Shown here: one piece after another, positions 1 to 8,839 of the stretch
Layout of the letters: the number at the start of each line of letters is the position of its first letter
Position numbering within the stretch: position 1 is the stretch's first letter
Assembly: GCA_964500445.1 (NCBI GenBank)
Contig: CAZCOG010000005.1
Location: 1 to 64,000 of the forward strand
Direction: 5' to 3'
Length of the DNA: 64,000 nucleotides
Source: Persicitalea sp964500445
Lineage (GTDB): Bacteria; Bacteroidota; Bacteroidia; Cytophagales; Spirosomataceae
The notes under the pieces: model-generated
Seen by the model: the letters and a program-made list of their open reading frames with translations, nothing else
Told to the model about the DNA's origin: nothing
The model's database searches: none
Made by a program: the position numbers and the translations under genes

Positions 1-11
1 TTTTATAGTAG

Positions 12-43
12 ACACCAGAAGAAAATGTCATTTCTTCTGGTGT
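12..43. repeat. Perfect 13-bp inverted repeat upstream of susC
   Basis: The arms at 12-24 and 31-43 are exact reverse complements and enclose a 6-nt loop (ATGTCA). Neither side has a good T-run, so it is not a typical intrinsic terminator. It lies about 70 nt ahead of the SusC start and could be a transcript-end structure of a gene left of the window or a 5'-UTR hairpin of the SusC/SusD operon. The structure is seen directly; its role is unknown. Confidence 0.6.
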
Positions 44-114
44 AGGATCAAAAAATCACAATCAGTAAAATTCTCATTATTACGAAAAAAACTTTACTTC
101 ATTTATAATTTAAA

Positions 115-3100
115 GTGGCATTCAGCTGGGCTCTTTTCCCCCTAGCAGGGGCTCTGCCATCAGCATTTGCGGAGCCAGGCCCCTGGGGTGAAATACGGTC
201 CGCAGTAGACCAAACAATTACGGGGACTGTCATTTCAAAAGAGGAAAATTTTGGCATACCCGGAGTTACGGTACTTGTCAAGGGAACCACGATCGGTACT
301 ACCACGGATTCCGATGGAAAATATAGCATTACAGTGCCCTCGGGGAACGACGTGCTGGTTTTCTCAGCCGTGGGTTTCCTAACTCAAGAACGGACCGTGG
401 GCAACGCCAGCGTGATAGACATTACCCTGGCCACCGACCTCAAGACCCTCGATGAAGTGGTAGTGGTAGGCTACGGTACCCAGAAAAAACGTGATCTTAC
501 GGGAGCCGTATCTCAGATTGACGCGACCAAGCTCGACAACGAGAACCCCCAGTCGGTGCAGGATATCCTGCGGGGAAACATCGCCGGGCTTAACGTAGGT
601 ATGTCGCCCTCAGCCAAGGGCGGGGGTAGTCTGTTGGTGCGCGGCAAAAACTCCCTGAATGCCGCCTCCAGTCCGCTACTAGTGCTGGACGGTGCCATAT
701 ACTACGGGGAACTCTCGGATATTAACCCCAACGACATCGAAACTATCGACGTGCTGAAAGACGCCAGTTCGGCCGCCGTATTTGGGGCTAAAGCCGCCAG
801 CGGGGTCATCCTGATCACTACCAAAAAAGGCCAGGAAGGCCCGCCCAGAGTCAATATTAATACTAACGTCGGCGTAGCGTCGGTTTCCAAGAACGAAGAA
901 GTATGGGGCCCGTACGAATTCCTGGACTGGCGGAGCGAGGTAATGAAAAATATCAACTCTAAGTACCAGCCCGGGCAGTTTACCAACCCCGACAACCTAC
1001 CCGCCGGGGTGAGCCTGGAACAGTGGCTCGCTTACGACGGCTCGGCGGGTGATCCCACCACAATTTGGCTGCAACGCCTGGGATTACAGCCCATAGAAAT
1101 AGAAAATTATAAAGCCGGGAAAAGTGTGGATTGGTACAGCAAGGTATTTCAGAACGGCATCCGCCAGGATCATACCGTCAGCATGTCGGGACGCAAGGAT
1201 GCTCTGAACTACTACATGTCGCTTGGGTACCTCAACAACGAAGGTATTATCTACGGCGACAAATTCAGCACTGTACGGGGTCGCCTGAATCTGGAAGGAA
1301 AAATAAATAAATTCCTGACTGTAGGTACTACGCTCCAGTTTGCCGACCGCGACGAAAGCCAGGTACCCGTAGACTATAATCTGGCGCGGACTATCTCGCC
1401 ATGGGGATCGGAATATGACGAGAACGGCAACTACATCTGGCGGCCTAATGGCGAAGCCAGCGGGGGTAAGCATCCCTACTACGACCGAAGCTTCATTGAC
1501 CGTCGTAAAAAATTCACGACCCTAAATACCACCCTGTATGCGCTGGTTAATCTACCCCTGGGCATCACCTACCGCATGAACTTCACACCGCGCTACGAAT
1601 TTTATGAATACTACAACCACGAGTCCTCCAAACATGCCGAGTGGGCCGCGGTGGGCGGAACCGCCGTCCGCGAACAAAGGAAGGATTACTACTGGCAGGT
1701 GGACAATATTTTCAAATGGAATAAGACTATCAACAACGTCCACAATTTCGACGCCACGTTCCTGATCAACGCCGAGAAATTCCAGCGCTGGAGCAACTCC
1801 ATGTCAGCCCAGGGCTTTCTACCTTCGGATGTTTTGGGGTACCACAATATGGGCACGGGTGTAAATCCGACCATCAGCAGCAATGACGAGATAAGTACCG
1901 GCGACGGTCTGATGGGCCGCCTTTTCTACTCTTTCAAAGACCGCTACATGCTGACGGTATCGACCCGCCGCGATGGGTACTCAGCCTTCGGGCAGAAGAA
2001 CCCGCGCGCGCTGTTCTCCTCAGCAGCGGTAGGCTGGGTGTTCACAGATGAAAAATTTGCTAAAATACCCTGGTTGAACTATGGTAAACTACGCCTGTCG
2101 TGGGGTAGCAACGGAAACCGGGATATTGGTCGGTACGTGGCTCTCTCGGATCTGAACACCGGCAAGTACCTCTACCAGCGCCAGGATGGAAGCATCTACC
2201 AGGTAAACCAGCTGTACGTAAACCGGATGCAGAACAGCGATCTGCAATGGGAGCGCACTACCTCGCTAAACCTGGGGCTCGACTTCGGAATCTTCGATAA
2301 CATCGTGAGCGGATCCGTCGAGGTCTACAAATCGTCTACGACGGACTTGCTCGTGCAGCGCTCGCTGCCTGACATTCTCGGGTTCAGCTACGTGTGGGAC
2401 AATCTTGGCGAAGTTCAGAACAAAGGGATCGAGTTTAACCTGAGTTCGATCAATATGAACCGCGACAACTTCTCGTGGCGTTCCACGGCTACCTTCCAAC
2501 TGAACCGTAACGAAATCGTTCATCTCTACGGTGACACGGACGAGAACGGGAATGAACTTGACGATATAGGCAACCGCTGGTTTATCGGCCATTCCATCGA
2601 CGAAATCTGGGACTACACCGTAGATGGTGTATGGCAGACCAACGAAGAAGAGGAAGCCGCCAAGTACGGTGTAAAACCCGGCGACTTTAAGATTAGAGAT
2701 GTGGACGGCGACGGGAAGTACACCAATGCCGACAAGGATTTTCAGGGTTGGCGCAACCCTCGCTTCCGCTGGACTTTGCGCAATGAGTTCCGCCTATTCA
2801 ATGTCCTGGACGTAGCTGTTTCCTTTTATTCATACTGGGGCCATAAGGACGATTTCAATCAGATGAAAAACCGCGACGGATTCCTGGATCGGACCAGCTC
2901 TTATAAATTTCCCTACTGGACCGCCGAGAACCCCAACAACGAATGGGCACGACTGTATTCCAGCGAGGGAGGTTCCAGCGGCTTCTCCGTGTACCGCGAC
3001 CGATCGTTTATCCGCCTCGACAATATCTCGATGGGGTACACCATTCCCAAATCCATTACCCAGAAGTTTAAAATTCAGAATCTGAAAGTTTTCGGAGCAG

Positions 3101-3219
3101 TGAAAAACTTGGGCTACTACGCACCCAACTGGAATTATTACGATGCAGAGCCGGATGGTGATGGAAACAATGTACCTGCCCCACGAATCATCACCCTCGG
3201 ACTTGATATTTCGCTTTAA
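115..3219 (+). CDS. SusC/RagA-type TonB-linked outer-membrane protein
   Basis: An outer-membrane, TonB-energised channel that works with the downstream SusD-type lipoprotein to import oligosaccharides or other large nutrients. At 1034 aa it has normal family length. A carboxypeptidase-D-like beta-sandwich (about residues 33-108, starting ITGTVISKE) is followed by a TonB-box/plug region with the SusC signature DEVVVVGYGTQKK (about 113-125) and then a large beta-barrel ending in a typical C-terminal strand (LGLDISL). The only available start is GTG at 115, because an in-frame TAA lies at 106-108. The resulting leader (MAFSWALFPLAGALPSAFA) is hydrophobic with an Ala-x-Ala end but no basic residues at its front, which is odd. 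SusD begins 22 nt downstream, so the two are co-transcribed. The substrate cannot be read from sequence, and no glycoside hydrolase is visible here. Confidence 0.93.
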   Translation: MAFSWALFPLAGALPSAFAEPGPWGEIRSAVDQTITGTVISKEENFGIPGVTVLVKGTTIGTTTDSDGKYSITVPSGNDVLVFSAVGFLTQERTVGNASVIDITLATDLKTLDEVVVVGYGTQKKRDLTGAVSQIDATKLDNENPQSVQDILRGNIAGLNVGMSPSAKGGGSLLVRGKNSLNAASSPLLVLDGAIYYGELSDINPNDIETIDVLKDASSAAVFGAKAASGVILITTKKGQEGPPRVNINTNVGVASVSKNEEVWGPYEFLDWRSEVMKNINSKYQPGQFTNPDNLPAGVSLEQWLAYDGSAGDPTTIWLQRLGLQPIEIENYKAGKSVDWYSKVFQNGIRQDHTVSMSGRKDALNYYMSLGYLNNEGIIYGDKFSTVRGRLNLEGKINKFLTVGTTLQFADRDESQVPVDYNLARTISPWGSEYDENGNYIWRPNGEASGGKHPYYDRSFIDRRKKFTTLNTTLYALVNLPLGITYRMNFTPRYEFYEYYNHESSKHAEWAAVGGTAVREQRKDYYWQVDNIFKWNKTINNVHNFDATFLINAEKFQRWSNSMSAQGFLPSDVLGYHNMGTGVNPTISSNDEISTGDGLMGRLFYSFKDRYMLTVSTRRDGYSAFGQKNPRALFSSAAVGWVFTDEKFAKIPWLNYGKLRLSWGSNGNRDIGRYVALSDLNTGKYLYQRQDGSIYQVNQLYVNRMQNSDLQWERTTSLNLGLDFGIFDNIVSGSVEVYKSSTTDLLVQRSLPDILGFSYVWDNLGEVQNKGIEFNLSSINMNRDNFSWRSTATFQLNRNEIVHLYGDTDENGNELDDIGNRWFIGHSIDEIWDYTVDGVWQTNEEEEAAKYGVKPGDFKIRDVDGDGKYTNADKDFQGWRNPRFRWTLRNEFRLFNVLDVAVSFYSYWGHKDDFNQMKNRDGFLDRTSSYKFPYWTAENPNNEWARLYSSEGGSSGFSVYRDRSFIRLDNISMGYTIPKSITQKFKIQNLKVFGAVKNLGYYAPNWNYYDAEPDGDGNNVPAPRIITLGLDISL

Positions 3220-3241
3220 TGCTCAAAACCTGACAAACAAT

Positions 3242-5059
3242 ATGAAATTTTATAATAAAACGAAATTGATTTTGACCGCTGTGATGGCGGCCACGCTGAC
3301 AAGCTGCGACCAATCGTGGCTTGCGCCAGAACCACTCTCTTTTTATTCACCGGAGAATACTTTCAATGATCCCGAAGGCTTGGAAGCCACGCTGGTAGCC
3401 TGCGAGCGGAACATGCGCTACGAATGGTACGGCGACTCGCCTCCCATTATCACCGAGAGTATCTTCTCCGACATCGCCGTGGAAGGAACTACTGATAAGT
3501 CGGGGCCTGCCCAGAATATGGACTTGCAGATCACACCTGATGCCCAGCTCAACAATGGTGACTACAACAAGATCGGCTGGTATTGGTACGAAGGCTACAA
3601 GGGTATCAAATATGCCAACGTGGCCATCTCGCGCATTGAACAGCCTAAATGGGAATCGGAAGCCCAGAAAAACGACGTACTGGGCCGGGCCTATTTCCAC
3701 CGTGCCTATCGCTATTACCGCCTCACGCAACAGTTTGGGGATATTCCTCTGATCCTCGACGAAGTTACCTCGCCCAAGCTGGATTACTACTCGACCAAAC
3801 GCGAGGTGATTCTTCAAAAGATGAAAGAGGATCTGGAATTTGCCGAAAAATGGGTACCTGTAGTAAAAGACAAAGGTACCGTCAACCGGGGAGCGGTGAG
3901 CCACTTGCTCACCAAGGTAAACCTGGCACTTGGCCTGTTTGACGATGCTATCAAATCGGCCAGCAATGTCATCGACGGCGGAGCACATTCGCTCATGAGA
4001 AGCCGCTTCGGAGTAGATCAGGCAAATGCCAGTAAAGATGTAGTGTGGGATTTGCACCGTCCCGAAAACAAGGCTCTGCCCGTGAATAAGGAAGCATTGA
4101 TGCTGGTCCTTGACCGCTACCAGATCGAGGGAAACCTGGATGGCGGTACTACCAGCATGCGTCAGGGAGTACCTTTCTGGTTCAACAATATCAACACGCC
4201 CAATGGCAATCGGGGTACTATTGACACCTATAATATCGAGATCGACCAGGTGACCAAGTACGGGCGCGGCATTGGCCGCCTGCGGCCTACCTGGTACTCT
4301 ACCCATAGTGTGTGGGACGACGAGAAGGACTACCGCCACAAGCCCGGCAACTGGATGACCATGGAAGATCTTGTGTATAATAACCCGGCGCTGAAAGGCA
4401 AGGACCCTTACTATGGCAAGCACCTGCAATTCCGGAAAGAAGACGGTACTGTGCTGACGATCGACAGCATCCGTTGCTGGTTCGATTGGCCCCACTATAA
4501 GTTGTATGTCCCTGACCCCGAACGCGTACAGCCGCAGGGTGGACATAGCGACTGGTATGTGTTCCGTCTGGCCGAAACTTACCTGTTGCGGGCGGAAGCC
4601 CACTTCTGGAAGGGTGACCTGGCTAACGCCGCTAAGGATGTGAACGCGGTGAGGACCCGTGCCAACTGCGATCCGTACGAACCATCAGAGATCAATATCG
4701 GTACGATCCTCGATGAGCGCGCCCGGGAATTGTACTATGAAGAGCCCCGAAAGACGGAGCTGACCCGAATCGCCTATATCCTGGCCATGACCGGCAAAAC
4801 AGCTTACAACGAAAAGTCATACAACATGAACAACTTCTCGGACAATAACTTTTTCTACGATCGCATCATGGAAAAGAGCAATTTTTACAACAAGGGGGTC
4901 AAAACCCGGCACGGCGACGAGTACAAAATTAGTCCGTACCATGTACTGTGGCCTATTCCGCAGTCGTCGATTAATAGTAATTCTAAGGGGGTTCTGAACC
5001 AGAACAAAGGGTACAACGGCTACCAGAACAATGTACCACCGCTAACTACTATTCCTTAG
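3242..5059 (+). CDS. SusD/RagB-family nutrient-binding outer-membrane lipoprotein
   Basis: The surface lid that binds substrate above the SusC channel. The start is placed at the ATG at 3242 because it begins a clear lipoprotein signal (MKFYNKTKLILTAVMAATLTSC) with the lipobox Cys at about residue 22; a longer reading frame from 3143 would overlap the end of susC and bury this signal. The N-terminal TPR-like half contains the family pattern around RAYFHRAYRYYRLTQQFGDIPLI, and the C-terminal half contains RLAETYLLRAEAHFWKGD, both typical of RagB/SusD. The 605 aa length is usual. It is co-directional with susC and followed by a strong terminator, so the operon seems to end here. Confidence 0.95.
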   Translation: MKFYNKTKLILTAVMAATLTSCDQSWLAPEPLSFYSPENTFNDPEGLEATLVACERNMRYEWYGDSPPIITESIFSDIAVEGTTDKSGPAQNMDLQITPDAQLNNGDYNKIGWYWYEGYKGIKYANVAISRIEQPKWESEAQKNDVLGRAYFHRAYRYYRLTQQFGDIPLILDEVTSPKLDYYSTKREVILQKMKEDLEFAEKWVPVVKDKGTVNRGAVSHLLTKVNLALGLFDDAIKSASNVIDGGAHSLMRSRFGVDQANASKDVVWDLHRPENKALPVNKEALMLVLDRYQIEGNLDGGTTSMRQGVPFWFNNINTPNGNRGTIDTYNIEIDQVTKYGRGIGRLRPTWYSTHSVWDDEKDYRHKPGNWMTMEDLVYNNPALKGKDPYYGKHLQFRKEDGTVLTIDSIRCWFDWPHYKLYVPDPERVQPQGGHSDWYVFRLAETYLLRAEAHFWKGDLANAAKDVNAVRTRANCDPYEPSEINIGTILDERARELYYEEPRKTELTRIAYILAMTGKTAYNEKSYNMNNFSDNNFFYDRIMEKSNFYNKGVKTRHGDEYKISPYHVLWPIPQSSINSNSKGVLNQNKGYNGYQNNVPPLTTIP

Positions 5060-5082
5060 AATAGGCCATTAGTAAGCAGAGA

Positions 5083-5123
5083 AGCCCTCCCGAAAACAGA
5101 CAAATTTCGGGAGGGCTTTTTTT
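5083..5123 (+). terminator. Intrinsic terminator after susD
   Basis: A perfect 13-bp stem (arms 5083-5095 and 5105-5117) is followed by a run of T. It lies 24 nt past the SusD stop codon. Confidence 0.9.
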
Positions 5124-5203
5124 GTGTTCTGCTACCTTTACATTCGGCCATGATCCGGTAAGTAATGGTCCAAAGACAGGATCATTAGTACTTTCAAAAG
5201 TGT

Positions 5204-5818
5204 CTACAACGAGCGCAGGTACACTACTCTTACTTTTTCAATTTCTTCAAGCATAGGTATTACTTGATTCAGCAACGTCTTCCGAACAAGTACTTTGAAG
5301 GTACAGTCTATTTCGAATTTCTGCTCTGTAATTTCCAAATCATAGCTTTTAATAACCCGACTCACTTCACTCGTTGCTTCGTAGGGAAAGATGATTTCGT
5401 ATTCGTCGCAGACAAATTTTTCAATAACTACCGCTTGCGCCAAGGCAGCTTCGGTAGCGGTTTTGTAAGCGTTGATCAGCCCCGGAATTCCCAGCAGAGA
5501 ACCACCAAAGTACCTGACAACGACCACTAATATATCAGTCAGGTCCTGAGAATACAGGGTATTCAGGATAGGCCTTCCGGCAGAGCCCGAGGGTTCGCCG
5601 TCGTCGTTGGCGCGGTACTGATTTCGGTCCAGACCCAGCCGATATGCATAGCAGTGGTGGACGGCTTTGGGGTGTTGCTCGCGCAGATTAGCCAGTATGG
5701 GCTTGGTATCCTCTTCCGATTTTATAGGATAAGCAAAGGCGTAGAACTTGCTGCCCCGGTCTTTGAAAAAACCCTCCGCAGGAGCTTCGATAGTACGATA
5801 GGAATCATCAAAGAGCAT
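5204..5818 (-). CDS. YigZ/IMPACT family protein (UPF0029 + DUF1949)
   Basis: A cytosolic protein of the YigZ/IMPACT family, whose eukaryotic member modulates translation control; the bacterial role is not firmly known. The first domain holds the family signature DDGEPSGSAGRPIL (about residues 71-84) and VVVRYFGGSLLGIPGL; the C-terminal part matches the DUF1949 ferredoxin-like region. Start chosen at the ATG at 5818, which is preceded by a GAAGG purine run and overlaps the upstream MFS gene by only 11 nt; an alternative ATG at 5848 would add ten residues. It is translationally coupled to the MFS gene, though a functional link is not obvious. Confidence 0.88.
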   Translation of the reverse strand: MLFDDSYRTIEAPAEGFFKDRGSKFYAFAYPIKSEEDTKPILANLREQHPKAVHHCYAYRLGLDRNQYRANDDGEPSGSAGRPILNTLYSQDLTDILVVVVRYFGGSLLGIPGLINAYKTATEAALAQAVVIEKFVCDEYEIIFPYEATSEVSRVIKSYDLEITEQKFEIDCTFKVLVRKTLLNQVIPMLEEIEKVRVVYLRSL

Positions 5819-7025
5819 CGTTGGACCTTCTTTGTATTTGTAAAACAACTACCGCGTAAATCAACGCCACTAGACCAAACCCGGCCATAACAGAAAACGC
5901 CAGTGGGAGTCGGGCGGTATCATTGGCAAAGATGGCGGCCGACAGCAGGGCACCGAAACCGATGCCCGCTTCCATCGAAATATACATCGTCGCCATCGCC
6001 CGGCCCCGGCCATCTTCTTCGCTCAAATCCACGGTCCAGGCCGTGAGAATGGGCGAAAGGATGCCCGTCGCGAAACCAAAAAATACGGCACCAGTGAAAA
6101 ACAAAGCCGACGACACGGCGAAACCCGTGCAAAGCATGGCAATGATCAACATCGAGCAGCCAACTACCACGACCTCCACCCGCCCGTAACGATCCGAAAC
6201 CCGGCCTGCCACCAACCGGATGAACAGCGACGTGAGTGTATAAACCAAAAAGAAGAGCCCATGATTGTGCAGGCTCAGCGAATCGCTGAAATCGGGAATC
6301 AGTGTAAGTACCGCACCAAAGCTAAAATACGTCAGAAAGACAACCAGCGAAGGCGAAAACACGCGCGGCTCGAAAATGTCTTTTCGGGTAATCCTGAATG
6401 CCTCCCAGGAAAGTCGCGACGGATTCGGCAGCGTTTCTTTCATGTTTAATAAAATGGCGATGGACAGAAAGGCAGCGAAAGAAGAAGTATAAAACAGCGT
6501 ATTCAGCGAGAAAGCGTTGGCTACCCAACTCCCGACCGCCGGCCCCAACGCCGCCCCGATGCTGACTGCCATCCCATAAATTCCCAATGCTTCGCCCCGG
6601 CGGTGCGCGGGGACAATGTCGGCAATGTAAGCCGCTGTGCCAGTGGGTTTGAAACCCGTGGAGAATCCGTGGCCCAAACGCAGCAGCAGGAAAGGTACCA
6701 CGGTAATAAAAATCGGATACAGAAAGCCACAAACAACGCATACCAGCGAGCCGAACACCATGACGGGAATACGCCCGATACGATCCGTAAGGCGACCACT
6801 AAACGGACGGGAAATACCGGCAGTGAGTGTGAATAAGCTGATGATAAGTCCCTTGTATTCGGCGCCGCCCATACTGGTAAGGTAAGCGGGTAGTTCGGGG
6901 ATAAGCATATTGAAACTCCCGAAGAAAAGAAAAGAGCTGAGGCTGAGCAGCCAAAACTGGGTAGTGAAGATGCGCTGCGGTGTGGTATTGGGCGTACTAA
7001 TGTCTGCCGTGACGGGTGGTTGCAT
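5808..7025 (-). CDS. MFS transporter
   Basis: An inner-membrane carrier of the major facilitator superfamily with about 12 hydrophobic segments. The loop 2-3 signature appears as GRLTDRIGRIPVMVFG, and a second-half equivalent as GRVSDRYGRVEVVVVG, as expected for the duplicated 6+6 fold. The substrate is unknown; the general pattern resembles drug/proton antiporters of the DHA1 type. Start placed at the ATG at 7025 rather than an ATG at 7079, because a TACCTTTG promoter element lies just upstream of 7025 and would leave 7079 untranscribed. Confidence 0.87.
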   Translation of the reverse strand: MQPPVTADISTPNTTPQRIFTTQFWLLSLSSFLFFGSFNMLIPELPAYLTSMGGAEYKGLIISLFTLTAGISRPFSGRLTDRIGRIPVMVFGSLVCVVCGFLYPIFITVVPFLLLRLGHGFSTGFKPTGTAAYIADIVPAHRRGEALGIYGMAVSIGAALGPAVGSWVANAFSLNTLFYTSSFAAFLSIAILLNMKETLPNPSRLSWEAFRITRKDIFEPRVFSPSLVVFLTYFSFGAVLTLIPDFSDSLSLHNHGLFFLVYTLTSLFIRLVAGRVSDRYGRVEVVVVGCSMLIIAMLCTGFAVSSALFFTGAVFFGFATGILSPILTAWTVDLSEEDGRGRAMATMYISMEAGIGFGALLSAAIFANDTARLPLAFSVMAGFGLVALIYAVVVLQIQRRSNDAL

Positions 7026-7029
7026 GCTG

Positions 7030-7058
7030 CAAAGGTAAGCGGAGATTTCGATGGACAA
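7030..7058 (-). promoter_or_regulatory. Bacteroidota-type promoter of the MFS gene
   Basis: Read on the minus strand, TTG (7056-7058) is followed by 18 nt and TACCTTTG (7030-7037), matching the TTG...TAnnTTTG consensus. The ATG starts five nt past the element, so the transcript should be leaderless or nearly so. Confidence 0.65.
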
Positions 7059-7086
7059 GGCCAAACCGCCCTCTAACAATTTTCGT

Positions 7087-7094
7087 TAACTTTG
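7087..7094 (+). promoter_or_regulatory. Probable -7 element of the MbnP cluster
   Basis: TAACTTTG matches TAnnTTTG. It sits 44 nt before the GTG chosen as start of the small Cys protein and back-to-back with the promoter of the divergent MFS gene. No convincing -33 TTG was found, so it is weaker than its neighbour. Confidence 0.45.
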
Positions 7095-7137
7095 CGTGCT
7101 TAGTACGATTCAGTACCTACTGCGCGTTAGAATTATC

Positions 7138-7539
7138 GTGAAGCAATCGACAAAACAGAGGCTGGCTATTTGCTTATTGCTGCTCATGTGCATAAAAGCA
7201 TGGGTCATGCCGCTGTTGTACCTCGACTACGAGCTTCGCAAGGAATTCATCATCGATAATTATTGCGTTAATAAAAACCGCCCCGAGCTGCACTGTGATG
7301 GCAAATGCTACCTGGCTACCCGCCTGGCCGCCGTACAGGAGCAGGAGCAAAAGCAAGCCGAGCGCAACTTTGTTTTTAAATTACTGGAAAACGTTACAGA
7401 CTGCCGGACGTTCTTTGCCAACTTTTTTGCACCGGAGTACCTGACTGGTGACCTGGCAAAAACTTCTTTTTCTTACTCTCCCTCTTTCTTTGACGACGCG
7501 GCTCTGTCCGGCGTTTTTCATCCCCCGCAGTTAGACTAA
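7138..7539 (+). CDS. Small membrane-anchored Cys-motif protein, first gene of MbnP cluster
   Basis: A 133-aa protein with an N-terminal membrane segment (about residues 8-29) and a short motif NYCVNKNRPELHCDGKCYL in which Cys43, Cys53 and Cys57 could bind a metal or form disulphides. The C-terminal part is Gln/Glu-rich and then aromatic. I know this C..NK..P...C.GKC pattern from small uncharacterised Bacteroidota proteins but cannot name a domain. Start placed at the GTG at 7138, which gives a basic n-region (KQSTKQR) and a 5' leader after the -7 element at 7087; a GTG at 7096 would be almost on the transcription start. Its position ahead of the diheme peroxidase suggests a part in the same metal-related process. 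Confidence 0.7.
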   Translation: MKQSTKQRLAICLLLLMCIKAWVMPLLYLDYELRKEFIIDNYCVNKNRPELHCDGKCYLATRLAAVQEQEQKQAERNFVFKLLENVTDCRTFFANFFAPEYLTGDLAKTSFSYSPSFFDDAALSGVFHPPQLD

Positions 7540-7694
7540 GTACTTGCTGAAAAATAGTTTTCGACGGAATTTTTCCGTGAATTCGATTTGTCGTGAAAGC
7601 AAACGCTGCTTTTTGACGATCTCATTTTTTTCAGTATATCCAATTAAAGCGCGTCAGCCTTTCGGCATGGGACATTACTTCCCTTTGATATCCA

Positions 7695-8801
7695 ATGAAA
7701 TATCTGATTTTACTACTTCTCGGACTACTAGTCTTGGCTTGCCAGCCCAAGGATAATCTTCCCGTTCCGGTGGAAGAAAATCCTTTGTTTGCGCGCCCGG
7801 CAAATTTCCCGGAACCTGTCTATCAGATTGAACTCAACCAACCCACAGAAGCGGGGTTCGAGCTGGGCAAGACGCTTTTCTACGACGGCTTACTCTCGCG
7901 CGATAGTACCATCGCCTGCGGCGAGTGCCACCGCCAGCCCAATGGTTTCACGCATCATCTGCACGATCTTAGCCACGGCATTGGCGGCCGTACGGGGCTG
8001 CGCAACGCGCTGCCGCTGCAAAACCTGGCCTGGCTGCAACGCTTTCAGTGGGACGGCGGCATCGAAAATCTGGACGAACAACCCGTTTTTCCGATTGAGC
8101 ATGCCGATGAAATGGACGACACAATGGACAACGTGGTGAAGAAACTACAAGCCACCAAAAACTACCCTGGACTTTACGAAAAGGCTTTTGGAAGTCCGGA
8201 AATCACTTCCGAAAGTACCCTCAAAGCACTATCGCAGTTTATGCTCACGCTGGTTTCGGCCAATTCTAAGTACGATCAGGTCGTGCGTAAAGAAAACGCC
8301 GCAACTTTCACGGCCGACGAGTTGGCGGGCCAAAAGCTTTTTACGAGCAAGGGCTGCCAAAACTGCCACGCGGGCGCGTTGTTCACCGATCAAAGCTTCC
8401 GCAACAATGGCTTGTCGCCGTTTCGGCGCTCCAAGGTCGTGTATGAGAATGGTAAGCCGACGGTGCAGATCGTGGAGGACGAAGGGAGGTTCCGCGTGAC
8501 GGGCCGGGACGAAGATCGCTATAAGTTTGTAGTGCCCAGTCTGCGCAACGCGACTGCAACGTTGCCCTATATGCACGATGGCCGCTTTAAAACTTTGCGG
8601 GAAGTACTCGACTTCTACGACAGCGGCATGATCGACAGCCCTACTCTGGATCCTTTTTTCCGGCGGTCTGATGGATCCCTGGGGATCACGATCAGTGAAG
8701 ACGAAAAAACCAAAATCATCGCCTTTCTCAACACGCTGACGGACACAGATTTTTTAACTAACAGAAAATACGCCGAGCCGGAAGGGTTTCCGGTGCGGTA
8801 A
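7695..8801 (+). CDS. MbnH-like diheme cytochrome c peroxidase-family lipoprotein (copy 1)
   Basis: A periplasmic or membrane-tethered diheme enzyme of the bacterial CcpA/MauG/MbnH superfamily. The signal peptide has a lipobox ending LVLAC (Cys16). Heme motif one is CGECH (75-79) and heme motif two CQNCH (221-225); the family motif YMHDGR follows. At 368 aa it is normal for the group. MbnH-type enzymes are known to oxidise a Trp of their MbnP partner to kynurenine, and the next gene is an MbnP-family protein, so this role fits better than detoxifying peroxide. It is 39 nt from the next gene and paralogous to the gene at 9682. A MauG-like or plain peroxidase function remains possible. Confidence 0.9.
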   Translation: MKYLILLLLGLLVLACQPKDNLPVPVEENPLFARPANFPEPVYQIELNQPTEAGFELGKTLFYDGLLSRDSTIACGECHRQPNGFTHHLHDLSHGIGGRTGLRNALPLQNLAWLQRFQWDGGIENLDEQPVFPIEHADEMDDTMDNVVKKLQATKNYPGLYEKAFGSPEITSESTLKALSQFMLTLVSANSKYDQVVRKENAATFTADELAGQKLFTSKGCQNCHAGALFTDQSFRNNGLSPFRRSKVVYENGKPTVQIVEDEGRFRVTGRDEDRYKFVVPSLRNATATLPYMHDGRFKTLREVLDFYDSGMIDSPTLDPFFRRSDGSLGITISEDEKTKIIAFLNTLTDTDFLTNRKYAEPEGFPVR

Positions 8802-8839
8802 AAATTATTCAAATCCATATCAAAGATTTTAACTAAAAA

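Noticed and set aside
3347..4603. Long minus-strand open frame opposite susD
   Set aside because: It is antisense to a well-recognised SusD gene and shows no family feature; a composition shadow.
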